Positions 6,487-12,706 of a DNA stretch of 12,706 nucleotides are shown piece by piece. Location: contig CAYMUR010000112.1 of NCBI GenBank assembly GCA_964393615.1, positions 1-12,706 on the forward strand, in the 5' to 3' direction. The position numbers were made by a program, and so were the translations under genes. The notes below the pieces were generated by a model. It did not search any database. It worked only from the letters and a program-made list of their open reading frames with translations, and was not told the origin of the DNA. The stretch comes from CAYMUR01 sp964393615. GTDB lineage: Bacteria > Planctomycetota > Planctomycetia > Pirellulales > Pirellulaceae. The stretch's first letter is position 1. Each line of letters begins with the position of its first letter.

Positions 6487-7533
6487 TTAATCCAGGGCGA
6501 GTCCCAGGGACTGGGCCGTGTCGACGATGTTGTCCCAAATAGCGTCTTCGATAGGAATACCGTCTCGTTCGCGGGTTGCCCGAGTGTTGACTTCTGGATC
6601 GCCTGGCACGAGGACTTTGTCAAATCCTGACGCCGGCGCAATGGCACGGGTTCGCTGTTGGAGTTCGTCCGCACAGGCTTGATAAGCAGCCATGTCTTGA
6701 AACAGGTCGGCTTTCATCATGATCATGGTAGCACCTTGATTACGAAGAATGGGCCCTGCACGGTCCAGGTTGACGTAGCTGTCAGCACCAGTAAACACGC
6801 GGCCCAAGATTTCTGCGGCCGTCATCAACGCGTAACCTTTGTGTCCACCAAACGGGATGTGACCACCACCGGAGAAAAAATCCTCTGCGTTCGTGGAGGG
6901 ACGGCCTTCGCTGTCGACGATGCAGCCTTCAGGTAGCTGCTCGCCGCGCCGCTGTGCGTTGTTGACCTTGACACCTGAAATTGCCGTGGTGGCAAAATCG
7001 GACATCGTGGTTGTTCCACTGCCTGAGGGAAAACCCAAGGCGATGGGATTGGTGTGTAACCAACGTTCTCGGCCACCGTAGGGTGTTGCGGCTGGTGAGA
7101 CTTCACCATACCCGCCTGCCCACATCAGCAAGATCATTCCCGCGTCGGCAGCCATTTCTGGATAATGGCCCAAGCGTCCAAAGTGGTGGCACTGGACCAC
7201 TCCGGTGACGGCAATACCGTGTTCACCTGCCAATTCGATGGTGCGTTCGGTGGCAAATTTGGCAGCCACTTGCCCAAACGTCCAGTTGCCACTGACCATC
7301 ATGCTGCTTCCATTTTGCTGGATGACTTCGGGCTTGGCCGTTGCGAGAATCTCTTCTTTTTGGATCGCTTCGACGTAGCCCCCTATGTGCCAGACACCGT
7401 GTGTGTCGACGCCACTCAAGTTGGCACGGACAAGATGCTCGGCAGTAATGGCAGCATTTTCGGAATCCGCACCAGCTGCGGTAAGAATTTTTTCGATGAT
7501 GTCGTATAATTCGCTGTGTGACTTGGTGATCAT
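6487..7533 (-). CDS. Ldh-family (malate/L-lactate/ureidoglycolate dehydrogenase type) oxidoreductase
   Basis: Predicted NAD(P)-dependent 2-hydroxyacid-type dehydrogenase of the Ldh_2 family (AllD, YlbC, ComC relatives), 348 residues, the usual length, cytoplasmic. Motifs in order: GVDTHGVWHIGGY (41-53) with H45 of the family's SHG signature; QCHHFGRLGHY (114-124), where the second His aligns with the catalytic His of the NSxHFG motif; HTNPIALGFP (160-169) for cofactor binding; GGHKGYAL (229-236); and the late VPGDPE segment (309-314). The arginine that usually follows SHG (SHGVxR) is replaced here by W48-H49. The ATG at 7531-7533 has only a weak, close AGG upstream. It converges on the isomerase gene across a tandem repeat array. 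The substrate could be lactate, malate, ureidoglycolate, a diketogulonate or another 2-hydroxyacid. Confidence 0.93.
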   Translation of the reverse strand: MITKSHSELYDIIEKILTAAGADSENAAITAEHLVRANLSGVDTHGVWHIGGYVEAIQKEEILATAKPEVIQQNGSSMMVSGNWTFGQVAAKFATERTIELAGEHGIAVTGVVQCHHFGRLGHYPEMAADAGMILLMWAGGYGEVSPAATPYGGRERWLHTNPIALGFPSGSGTTTMSDFATTAISGVKVNNAQRRGEQLPEGCIVDSEGRPSTNAEDFFSGGGHIPFGGHKGYALMTAAEILGRVFTGADSYVNLDRAGPILRNQGATMIMMKADLFQDMAAYQACADELQQRTRAIAPASGFDKVLVPGDPEVNTRATRERDGIPIEDAIWDNIVDTAQSLGLALD

Positions 7534-7635
7534 TGCCTGGAAAATCTCATGTTAAAAGGTAAAAGGAAGTCAAGCGATTCGGGCAGTCATGATAGGTCAT
7601 TTATGAGAGATATCATTTTCCCCAATCAGAAAAAT

Positions 7636-7641
7636 ATTATA
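7636..7641 (-). promoter_or_regulatory. Candidate -10 element of the Ldh-family gene
   Basis: The minus strand reads TATAAT here, a perfect -10 hexamer in an AT-rich patch, about 100 bases before the dehydrogenase start. No good TTGACA-like box lies 16-18 bases further upstream, so the call is tentative. Confidence 0.3.
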
Positions 7642-7829
7642 CTAGGAAACCGGGTGGCGATCTGCCAGCAGGAAGTCACGGTGAGTGGCTCTCGACAGAT
7701 TTCTGTTGCCTTAGCGTCGCCCTGAGATGCGGTGACGTCAATACCCCGCAGCAACGATTTATTGTTTTCTGCGGAGAGCCGACACCAAGCATGCTGTCAT
7801 TTACTGCACCAGTTGTTATACCTGGTTTA

Positions 7830-7869
7830 TTTGTCGAGCCGATCGCGTTTGTCGAGGGTGGGATCGGCT
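7830..7869. repeat. Direct and inverted repeats overlapping a candidate promoter (possible operator)
   Basis: tttgtcgag occurs at 7830-7838 and 7848-7856, 18 bases apart. An eight-base inverted repeat, agccgatc at 7837-7844 and gatcggct at 7862-7869, encloses the second copy. The arrangement covers the -35 region and spacer of the candidate promoter and would suit a regulator binding site. The regulator is unknown. Confidence 0.45.
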
Positions 7870-7877
7870 GTTAAAAT
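7849..7877 (+). promoter_or_regulatory. Candidate extended -10 promoter of the hydrolase gene
   Basis: ttgtcg at 7849-7854, a 17-base spacer, and taaaat at 7872-7877 preceded by TG at 7869-7870 (extended -10). Transcription would start near 7884, giving a leader of about 30 bases that contains the ribosome binding site agggggag. Spacing is ideal, but the -35 matches only four of six consensus bases. Confidence 0.38.
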
Positions 7878-7914
7878 TTGTAGGATGGTAACACGAAAAT
7901 AAAGGGGGAGACCC

Positions 7915-9030
7915 ATGCGAAGACTCACTCTGGCTGTTGTGCTGTGTTTTGTGTCCTATCGTGGGATCGCGGCTGACGAGCCGAAGGGCAAGCAGGTGGC
8001 CATCGATTCCCAGCCAGCCATCAACAGCCAGGTGATGCCGGCTTTTCTGACACAGGTGAAACAGGCGCCGCTCCAACTTGCGTGGAATGCCAAGTCGGTG
8101 GCGGAACACCAACAGTGGTACCACGCGTTTCATGCCAAGATGCTCGAATTGCTGGGTCGTATGCCACAGTCTGTACCATTGGAGGTGCGCTGGGCGGAGC
8201 GCGTAGAATTTGATGTTTTTGTGCGGCACAAGTTGTATGTTCGCACCGAAAATAACTATTGGTCACCAGCTTATTATTTTGTGCCCCGCAATTTATCCAA
8301 TCCAACGCCGGCAATCGTTTGTTTGCATGGTCACAGCGGTATCTATCCCTATATTCGTGAAGGCACGGATGCGGAACGGAAAAAGTGCCAGGAGTTGTCA
8401 TTGGATTATGCGGTTTACCTGGCCGAACACGGTTACATCACGATTGCCCCGGTGATTCGTGGTTGGAATGAAACTTCGGCATTCGAGGGTCAACGGCGGA
8501 GCTGTCGCCGTGTGACAATGGACACGTTCTTGCTGGGCATGACTCCCATGGGCTTGCGATGTTGGGATGCGATGCGACTGGTCGATTTTTTACAAAGTCA
8601 ACAAGAGGTCGATTCGGAGCAGATTGGTGTGGCGGGGCTTTCCGGTGGAGGGACGCTTGCCACGTATTTGCCGATTTTGGACGAACGAATCAAATTGGCA
8701 ATGATTGGTGGCGCATTCGGTAGCTACCGGTCGTCAATCTATGCGATACCTCACTGCATCTGTAACTGCCTGCCTCACGTATTACAGTGGGGCGAAATGA
8801 GCGATGTGGTCGCGCTGCACGCCCCACGTCCCGTACTCTTGGTGCACGGAATCGAAGACCATATTTTTCCCATCGACTCTGTGCGGGAGGGATACGACAA
8901 GTTAAGCCGGGTTTACAAATTGTTGGGCGAGTGTCAAAATTTGGACGCTGACTTTTTTGACGGACCCCACGCCTGGAGCCACGAGAAGACGTTGGGGTTT
9001 CTGGCTCGGCATTTTGGTGCGAAACATTGA
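7915..9030 (+). CDS. Secreted alpha/beta hydrolase, acetyl-esterase-like
   Basis: Predicted exported alpha/beta-hydrolase fold enzyme, 371 residues, similar to the acetylxylan-esterase or dienelactone-hydrolase-like proteins common in planctomycetes. An N-terminal signal peptide (residues 1-20, MRRLTLAVVLCFVSYRGIAA) is followed by a helical region. The barrel begins near PAIVCLHGHSG (132-142), where HGHSG forms the oxyanion-hole loop. The nucleophile is S243 in GVAGLSGGG, the acid most likely D315 in GIEDHIFP, and the base H352 in DGPHAWS, so the catalytic triad is complete. The ATG has a strong ribosome binding site (aaagggggag, 7901-7910). The lipoprotein gene follows 54 bases downstream on the same strand. 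The ester substrate is unknown; a role in polysaccharide deacetylation is an inference from the neighbourhood. Confidence 0.88.
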   Translation: MRRLTLAVVLCFVSYRGIAADEPKGKQVAIDSQPAINSQVMPAFLTQVKQAPLQLAWNAKSVAEHQQWYHAFHAKMLELLGRMPQSVPLEVRWAERVEFDVFVRHKLYVRTENNYWSPAYYFVPRNLSNPTPAIVCLHGHSGIYPYIREGTDAERKKCQELSLDYAVYLAEHGYITIAPVIRGWNETSAFEGQRRSCRRVTMDTFLLGMTPMGLRCWDAMRLVDFLQSQQEVDSEQIGVAGLSGGGTLATYLPILDERIKLAMIGGAFGSYRSSIYAIPHCICNCLPHVLQWGEMSDVVALHAPRPVLLVHGIEDHIFPIDSVREGYDKLSRVYKLLGECQNLDADFFDGPHAWSHEKTLGFLARHFGAKH

Positions 9031-9040
9031 GACCTCTACT

Positions 9041-9068
9041 AAATGCACACAGATAAATGCACACAGAT
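9041..9068. repeat. Two-copy perfect 14-base tandem repeat in the hydrolase-lipoprotein gap
   Basis: Unit aaatgcacacagat at 9041-9054 and 9055-9068, identical, placed between the hydrolase stop and the lipoprotein ribosome binding site. Each copy carries an ATG. The first (9043) happens to be in frame with the lipoprotein gene and would extend it by 14 unconvincing residues. Confidence 0.9.
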
Positions 9069-9071
9069 ACT

Positions 9072-9077
9072 AAGGAA
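9072..9077 (+). promoter_or_regulatory. Ribosome binding site that fixes the lipoprotein start
   Basis: aaggaa lies seven bases before the ATG at 9085. This favours 9085 over the upstream in-frame ATG at 9043, which falls inside the tandem repeat and has no such site. Confidence 0.6.
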
Positions 9078-9084
9078 GTTCACG

Positions 9085-9528
9085 ATGGATAAAATACTCC
9101 TGGGCTGGCCAATTCGAGCCGTCATCATTTCGACGGGGTTCTTTATTGTCACCATCGGCTGCGGAGGTCAAAAAGGTCCCGAGCGGGCCAGCGTCCATGG
9201 CACCGTCACCGTGGACGGGCAACCGGTTGAGCAGGGCACCATTTCGTTTGCTCCCACCGATGGCAACGAAGGTCCGAGTGCCGGGGGGAATATTGAGAAC
9301 GGTCAGTACGATATACCTATAAAATTAGGCCCGGTTCTGGGCATGCATCTGGTGGCCATTACCGGCACGCAAGAAACCGGTCAGACCCGGCCCGCACCGA
9401 CGAATCCTTCCATTCAAATTCCGATCATGCGGTTGACGGTCCCGCCTCAGTACAATACCAACTCGCAGCTCAAGCGGGAGATCCTAGCAGGAGAGAACGA
9501 GTTGAGCTTTGAGCTGGAAGGATTCTAG
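9085..9528 (+). CDS. Small lipoprotein with a transthyretin/carboxypeptidase-regulatory-like domain
   Basis: Predicted exported lipoprotein of 147 residues. A hydrophobic N-terminal segment (residues 10-24) ends in T-I-G-C with lipidated C26; Thr at -3 is not the classical Leu. After the cysteine comes a short linker and then VHGTVTVDGQPVEQGTISFA (37-56), the beta-sandwich signature seen in very many small planctomycete lipoproteins. The segment GNIENGQYDIPIKLGPVLG and the closing strands fit the same fold. The role is unknown; such proteins are often found beside DUF1559 genes, as here, where a DUF1559 gene converges on it. The gene sits 54 bases after the hydrolase and may be co-transcribed with it. 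The 14-base repeat array lies directly beyond the stop codon. Confidence 0.85.
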   Translation: MDKILLGWPIRAVIISTGFFIVTIGCGGQKGPERASVHGTVTVDGQPVEQGTISFAPTDGNEGPSAGGNIENGQYDIPIKLGPVLGMHLVAITGTQETGQTRPAPTNPSIQIPIMRLTVPPQYNTNSQLKREILAGENELSFELEGF

Positions 9529-9550
9529 CGTGGGGGTGCTCGCTGAGCGT

Positions 9551-9606
9551 CACTTTGCGGGGACCACTTTGCGGGGACCACTTTGCGGGGACCACTTTGC
9601 GGGGAC
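9551..9606. repeat. Four-copy perfect 14-base tandem repeat between the lipoprotein and DUF1559 genes
   Basis: Unit cactttgcggggac at 9551-9564, 9565-9578, 9579-9592 and 9593-9606, all identical, ending in ca-atgcgg, a partial further match. It begins 23 bases after the lipoprotein stop, in the 200-base gap between convergent genes. The unit has no internal inverted repeat, so it is not a typical terminator. The rest of the gap, to 9728, shows nothing recognisable. Confidence 0.97.
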
Positions 9607-9728
9607 CAATGCGGCGCGGTCACTTCACGGCGGCCAACGGGCGCAGCAGTCGGACACGCTTGCCCGATCCACGGTGAGACTGGCAGGAAGTTCGGTCTAC
9701 GCAAATCCATTCGGACAAACAACAAACA

Positions 9729-10754
9729 TTAGTTGTTGCTGACGATTTCGCCGCCGGCACGGGTGCCTAGCCCGCGCCAGATGCCCGCGTTGATGTTGTC
9801 GCTATAGAAACGCACACTGCCGTCAGCGCGGCACGCATGGACTCCCCCCGGATGTCGACTGCGAAAGAATATCGTGAGGTCGGCACCACTGTTAACGTGC
9901 GTGCAGGGCTCGTTGTCCAGCGGTTTGTCCACACAAAAGCAGACCCCCCCACAAATTTTGATGCGATCGGGGACACTGCTGTTGGGCGTGACTCCCGCAT
10001 TTCCGTATCCCGTCATGACATAGGTCGACTCGGGCGACCACCATAGCATCCGGATATCGTTTTCGCTGGACGACTGGATTTGTTCTCCAAACATGATTGT
10101 ATTGCTGGTGCCATCAAAGATCTGGGCAATCTTCGTAGCGCCCATCACGTCTGAGATACCGAACACACCGCGGAGGTGTTTTTCGTGTTGTTCGTTCGTG
10201 TCTGCTTCACTGCCACCGCCAAAGCAGGGAACGTAGTTGGCCTTGGGGTTGGGAGCCATCACCCATCCGATATCGTGGTCAAAAAAAAGACCTGGCTCGT
10301 CACTGGGGCAGTTCAAAACGGGCACGCGGGTTGCCAGCACTGCCGCATTGACAACTTCGCCTGAGTTTGCTCCGCCCTGGCCGACAGTTCCGAACTTAAA
10401 ATCAAATCCATCAAACAGGCCGAGTTTCTCGAAAAATGGCAGCAGAAAGAAGACGGTCGGGATTTCTTGACGCGGACCGCCGTCGCCAGGTGCTTGACGA
10501 ATCCTGCCGGGCGGCAGGATTTGGTACGCGGATTCGTAGTTGAGGATCGACAAGCCGATCTGCTTTAAATTGTTCTGGCACTGGGCGCGCCGCGCTGCCT
10601 CGCGGGCGGATTGCACGGCCGGTAGCAACAGCGCAATCAAAATGGCGATGATTGCGATCACCACGAGAAGTTCGACCAAGGTAAACGCCCTTCGACCGGT
10701 CGTGGCAAGTCGAGCGACGGCTTTGACATAGCGAGATGGGACCATGAGTGACAT
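9729..10754 (-). CDS. DUF1559 protein with prepilin-type N-terminal signal
   Basis: Member of the large planctomycete DUF1559 (SBP_bac_10) family, 341 residues. The N-terminus is a type IV pilin/pseudopilin-like signal: basic lead, then RRA followed by FTLVELLVVIAIIAILIALL (24-43), with Glu at position +5 of the mature protein. The residue before the cleavage point is Ala (A23) instead of the usual Gly. PAVQSAREAARRAQCQNNLK (45-64) is the standard DUF1559 continuation. Near the C-terminus, H301 and D311-G312 form the H-x9-DG motif typical of the family. The start at 10754 is supported by AGGAG at 10760-10764; an open extension upstream to 11078 has no family similarity. The family is highly expanded in planctomycetes and of uncertain function, presumably a surface or pseudopilus-like component. 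It is divergent from the DUF4838 gene. Confidence 0.94.
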   Translation of the reverse strand: MSLMVPSRYVKAVARLATTGRRAFTLVELLVVIAIIAILIALLLPAVQSAREAARRAQCQNNLKQIGLSILNYESAYQILPPGRIRQAPGDGGPRQEIPTVFFLLPFFEKLGLFDGFDFKFGTVGQGGANSGEVVNAAVLATRVPVLNCPSDEPGLFFDHDIGWVMAPNPKANYVPCFGGGSEADTNEQHEKHLRGVFGISDVMGATKIAQIFDGTSNTIMFGEQIQSSSENDIRMLWWSPESTYVMTGYGNAGVTPNSSVPDRIKICGGVCFCVDKPLDNEPCTHVNSGADLTIFFRSRHPGGVHACRADGSVRFYSDNINAGIWRGLGTRAGGEIVSNN

Positions 10755-10758
10755 GCTG

Positions 10759-10764
10759 TCTCCT
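10759..10764 (-). promoter_or_regulatory. Ribosome binding site that fixes the DUF1559 start
   Basis: The minus strand reads AGGAGA here, four bases before the ATG at 10754. It selects this start over the longer in-frame extension that reaches into the divergent intergenic region. Confidence 0.7.
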
Positions 10765-11055
10765 ATTAAATTCTTAGTTTGTGGCAAACGCCATGAATAA
10801 GAATAACAAGTATTGATCAATTGTTTATACAAAAACGGAGGACGGATAGCAAATAAAATATCAGACGGTGCTGTTGTCCAATCGGCGAACCTGGCCCCAA
10901 GCCAGTTGCTGATTCTAGCGGAAATCGAGGATACTGCCAACGAAATGAGGCAAAAATTGTGAGGATTGATCAGCACTGGGATAGCTGGTAGAACGTGCCT
11001 TACGTCTCCCATAAAACTTGCAATCGGTTCCAAACTACAAACGGAGTTATTTCGC
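10765..11055. other. Divergent intergenic region between the DUF1559 and DUF4838 genes
   Basis: About 290 bases, AT-rich toward the DUF1559 side and presumably holding both promoters. A perfect ten-base palindrome, attgatcaat, lies at 10812-10821, and its core ttgatca recurs at 10966-10972. These could be regulator sites, but the evidence is thin. No -35/-10 pair with good spacing was found for either gene. The ribosome binding site of the DUF4838 gene is ggag at 11043-11046. Confidence 0.45.
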
Positions 11056-12706
11056 ATGCTACGCATCCCGCAGATCACTGATTGGGTGGTACCGATCGTC
11101 CCGCGGCAAACTCACCAGCGGTGGTTTTGGCTTGCCTTATTCTTAGTCGTAACCCGCGCTGGCGATTTGCCTGGCAAAGAGGACCAGATTGTGATTGTCG
11201 ACGCCGGGCAGAGCGAATACACGATTGTCGTTCCAGATCACGCCGAGGACGTTGTCCGCTTCGCCGCCTCGGAACTGCAGCACTTTGTGAAGCAGATCTC
11301 CGGCGTTCGCCTGCCGATCGTCAAGGAGCAGCAGGCGGACAAGGGCAGGGGGCTGTGGATCGGGCCAACGCGCCGCGCCTCACAGGTAGTGGGAGACGCC
11401 GTTGTTCGGAGTCTGAAAAATGACGGAGTCTGCCTGCAGTCCCATGATGGGGACCTGTTCCTCTGCGGTGCCAGCGGGCGTGGTCAGTTGTACGCCGTTT
11501 ACGAACTGCTGGAACGATACTGGGGTGTCCGCTTTCTGACGTTGGACTGCACCGTCATCCCTCGCCTGGCGCGGCTCAGCTTGCCGCCGGTGGACTACCA
11601 CTACTCACCGCCCTTCTACTACCGCGAGACTTCCTACCTGGGCAGCCATCCCGGAAAGATAGCCACCCGCCAGCGGCTGAACGGAAATGCCCAGCAATGC
11701 GATGCTTCGCAGGGTGGTCACATCTATTTTTTCCCTTGGGTGCACAGTTTTTATTCGGTGGTGTCGAACGAGAAGTATTTTCCCACGCATCCAGAATTCT
11801 TCAGCCTGGTAGACGGCAAGCGAAACCAATGGAGCCAACTCTGCCTGACGAATCGTGAAATGCAGCGGGTCGCCGTGGAGCAGGTGCTGCAGTGGCTCGA
11901 AGATAAGCCGCAGATTACGGTCGTCGATGTTTCCCAGCGAGAAGGGGGTCGATTCTGTGAGTGCGGCCCCTGCCGGGATCTGGTCGAAAAAGAAGGTGAC
12001 TATGCTCCCATCCTGCTGCTGGTGAACACCGTGGCAGACGCTGTGGCAGAGAAGTATCCGGACAAGTGGGTCTCGACACTCGGTTATAATTACATGCCCC
12101 CCCAAACGATGCGACCAAGGGATAACGTTGTCATTCGTATCACCCATGCCGGCTGTTACATCCACGGCGCCACGGCCTGCCCAACGCGGGACGGCGGAGC
12201 ACAGCTATTTCTTGACAGCTTGGATGCCTGGCGCAAGGTCACCCACAACACTTCTATCTGGCACTATACGACCAACTTTGGCCACTACCTGGCGCCCCGC
12301 CGAAACCTCAATGGCTTGGCCATCGACCTCAAATTCTACGCGGACCAGGGTGTCGGTTTCGGCGTGTTTGTTCAGGGAAACAGCCAAAGCGGCGGTGGCG
12401 AACTGTCAGAACTAAGACGGTATCTGGCAGCCAAATTATTGTGGGACCCACACTGCGATCCGATGCAGGTGCGTCAAGATTTCTGCCACGGATACTACGG
12501 ACCTGCAGCCCCGGCGGTGCTCCGTTTTCTGGAGTTGATGGACCGTGCCCACCGAGACCCAGATATCCATTTCTGGGCTTCCCCGGAACCGCCTAAATTG
12601 GTCTCGCTTCGCTATCTGCGTGAGGTAATGCAGCACCTCGAAGGGGCTCGGCAGGCGGCAGTCGAACCAACGTTTCTGACTCGAGTCGAGAAGTTGTTTC
12701 TTCCCT
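11056..12706 (+). CDS. DUF4838 protein with GH67-type N-terminal domain, truncated by the window edge
   Basis: Open without a stop from the ATG at 11056 to the end of the window (550 codons), so the C-terminus is missing. A hydrophobic stretch at residues 23-34 (WFWLALFLVVTR) suggests a signal peptide with a long lead. Residues 45-175 resemble the GH67 alpha-glucuronidase N-terminal domain: AASELQHFVKQISGVRLPIV (70-89) and GRGQLYAVYELLERYWGVRF (141-160). The DUF4838 core follows: HPEFFSLVDGKR (245-256), QLCLTNREM (261-269) and a cysteine cluster, CECGPC (301-306). DUF4838 proteins are common in planctomycetes and Bacteroidetes and are thought to act on polysaccharides, but the activity is not established. 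GC content appears higher than in the genes at the left of the window. The start is supported by GGAG at 11043-11046, nine bases before the ATG. Confidence 0.9.
   Translation, partial: MLRIPQITDWVVPIVPRQTHQRWFWLALFLVVTRAGDLPGKEDQIVIVDAGQSEYTIVVPDHAEDVVRFAASELQHFVKQISGVRLPIVKEQQADKGRGLWIGPTRRASQVVGDAVVRSLKNDGVCLQSHDGDLFLCGASGRGQLYAVYELLERYWGVRFLTLDCTVIPRLARLSLPPVDYHYSPPFYYRETSYLGSHPGKIATRQRLNGNAQQCDASQGGHIYFFPWVHSFYSVVSNEKYFPTHPEFFSLVDGKRNQWSQLCLTNREMQRVAVEQVLQWLEDKPQITVVDVSQREGGRFCECGPCRDLVEKEGDYAPILLLVNTVADAVAEKYPDKWVSTLGYNYMPPQTMRPRDNVVIRITHAGCYIHGATACPTRDGGAQLFLDSLDAWRKVTHNTSIWHYTTNFGHYLAPRRNLNGLAIDLKFYADQGVGFGVFVQGNSQSGGGELSELRRYLAAKLLWDPHCDPMQVRQDFCHGYYGPAAPAVLRFLELMDRAHRDPDIHFWASPEPPKLVSLRYLREVMQHLEGARQAAVEPTFLTRVEKLFLP

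Larger units (their letters stand above)
7534..7914. other. Divergent promoter region with several inverted repeats
   Basis: 380 bases separating two divergent genes, with no coding potential seen. It holds two hairpin-capable sequences. One is cgtcgcc (7715-7721) against ggtgacg (7731-7737), a seven-pair stem with one wobble. The other is ccgcag (7746-7751) against ctgcgg (7769-7774). Neither is followed by a T tract. The right part contains the inverted and direct repeats and the candidate promoter listed separately. No match to a known riboswitch was recognised. Confidence 0.5.

Noticed and set aside
5351..9606. The repeat arrays as CRISPR remnants
   Set aside because: The units are contiguous with no unique spacers, are shorter than CRISPR repeats, differ between loci, and no cas gene is present.
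10755..11078. A 108-residue N-terminal extension of the DUF1559 protein
   Set aside because: The ribosome binding site at 10759-10764 and the position of the prepilin signal both place the start at 10754. The extension would put the signal more than 100 residues inside the protein.
11605..12165. A 186-codon open frame on the minus strand inside the DUF4838 region
   Set aside because: It lies antisense to a plus-strand frame that is open for 550 codons and shows clear DUF4838 and GH67-N motifs. The antisense frame has no recognisable motif.

Overview
The window looks like a stretch of a planctomycete chromosome, probably from the Pirellulales or a related group. The evidence is the mix of families: a DUF1559 protein with a prepilin-type N-terminus and a C-terminal H-x9-DG motif, Tat-exported Gfo/Idh/MocA oxidoreductases, a small lipoprotein with a transthyretin/carboxypeptidase-regulatory-like fold, and a DUF4838 protein. 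Genes are spaced widely, strands switch often, and intergenic gaps of 100-400 bases are common. No RNA gene, CRISPR array, insertion sequence, phage gene or recognisable defence system was found.

Layout. Bases 14-1357 (+) encode an exported Gfo/Idh/MocA oxidoreductase. A GNAT acetyltransferase (1591-2556, -) and a YihY/BrkB-type membrane protein with a C-terminal winged-helix-like domain (2761-4137, -) follow. Bases 4451-5185 (-) hold the decayed remains of a second exported Gfo/Idh/MocA oxidoreductase. It has lost its middle, carries frameshifts and contains a 19-base tandem duplication. Next are a sugar phosphate isomerase/epimerase-like TIM barrel (5450-6349, +), a convergent Ldh-family NAD(P)-dependent dehydrogenase (6487-7533, -), a secreted alpha/beta hydrolase (7915-9030, +), a small lipoprotein (9085-9528, +), a DUF1559 protein (9729-10754, -) and, divergent from it, a DUF4838 protein that runs off the right edge (11056-12706, +).

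Functionally this is a loose neighbourhood of carbohydrate-type catabolic functions: two sugar or polyol oxidoreductases (one dead), an isomerase, a 2-hydroxyacid-type dehydrogenase, an esterase-like hydrolase and a GH67-N/DUF4838 protein. The genes do not form one operon. Only 7915-9030 and 9085-9528 are close and co-oriented, so a shared pathway is an inference.

The most unusual feature is a scatter of short head-to-tail repeats in nearly every non-coding stretch: 2 x 16 bases at 2631, 2 x 19 in the pseudogene at 4583, 3 x 20 at 5351, 4 x 14 at 6388, 2 x 14 at 9041 and 4 x 14 at 9551. The unit sequences differ from one another, but three of the six have a period of exactly 14. The pseudogene example falls in what was coding sequence, which suggests the units arise by local tandem duplication rather than by insertion of a mobile repeat.
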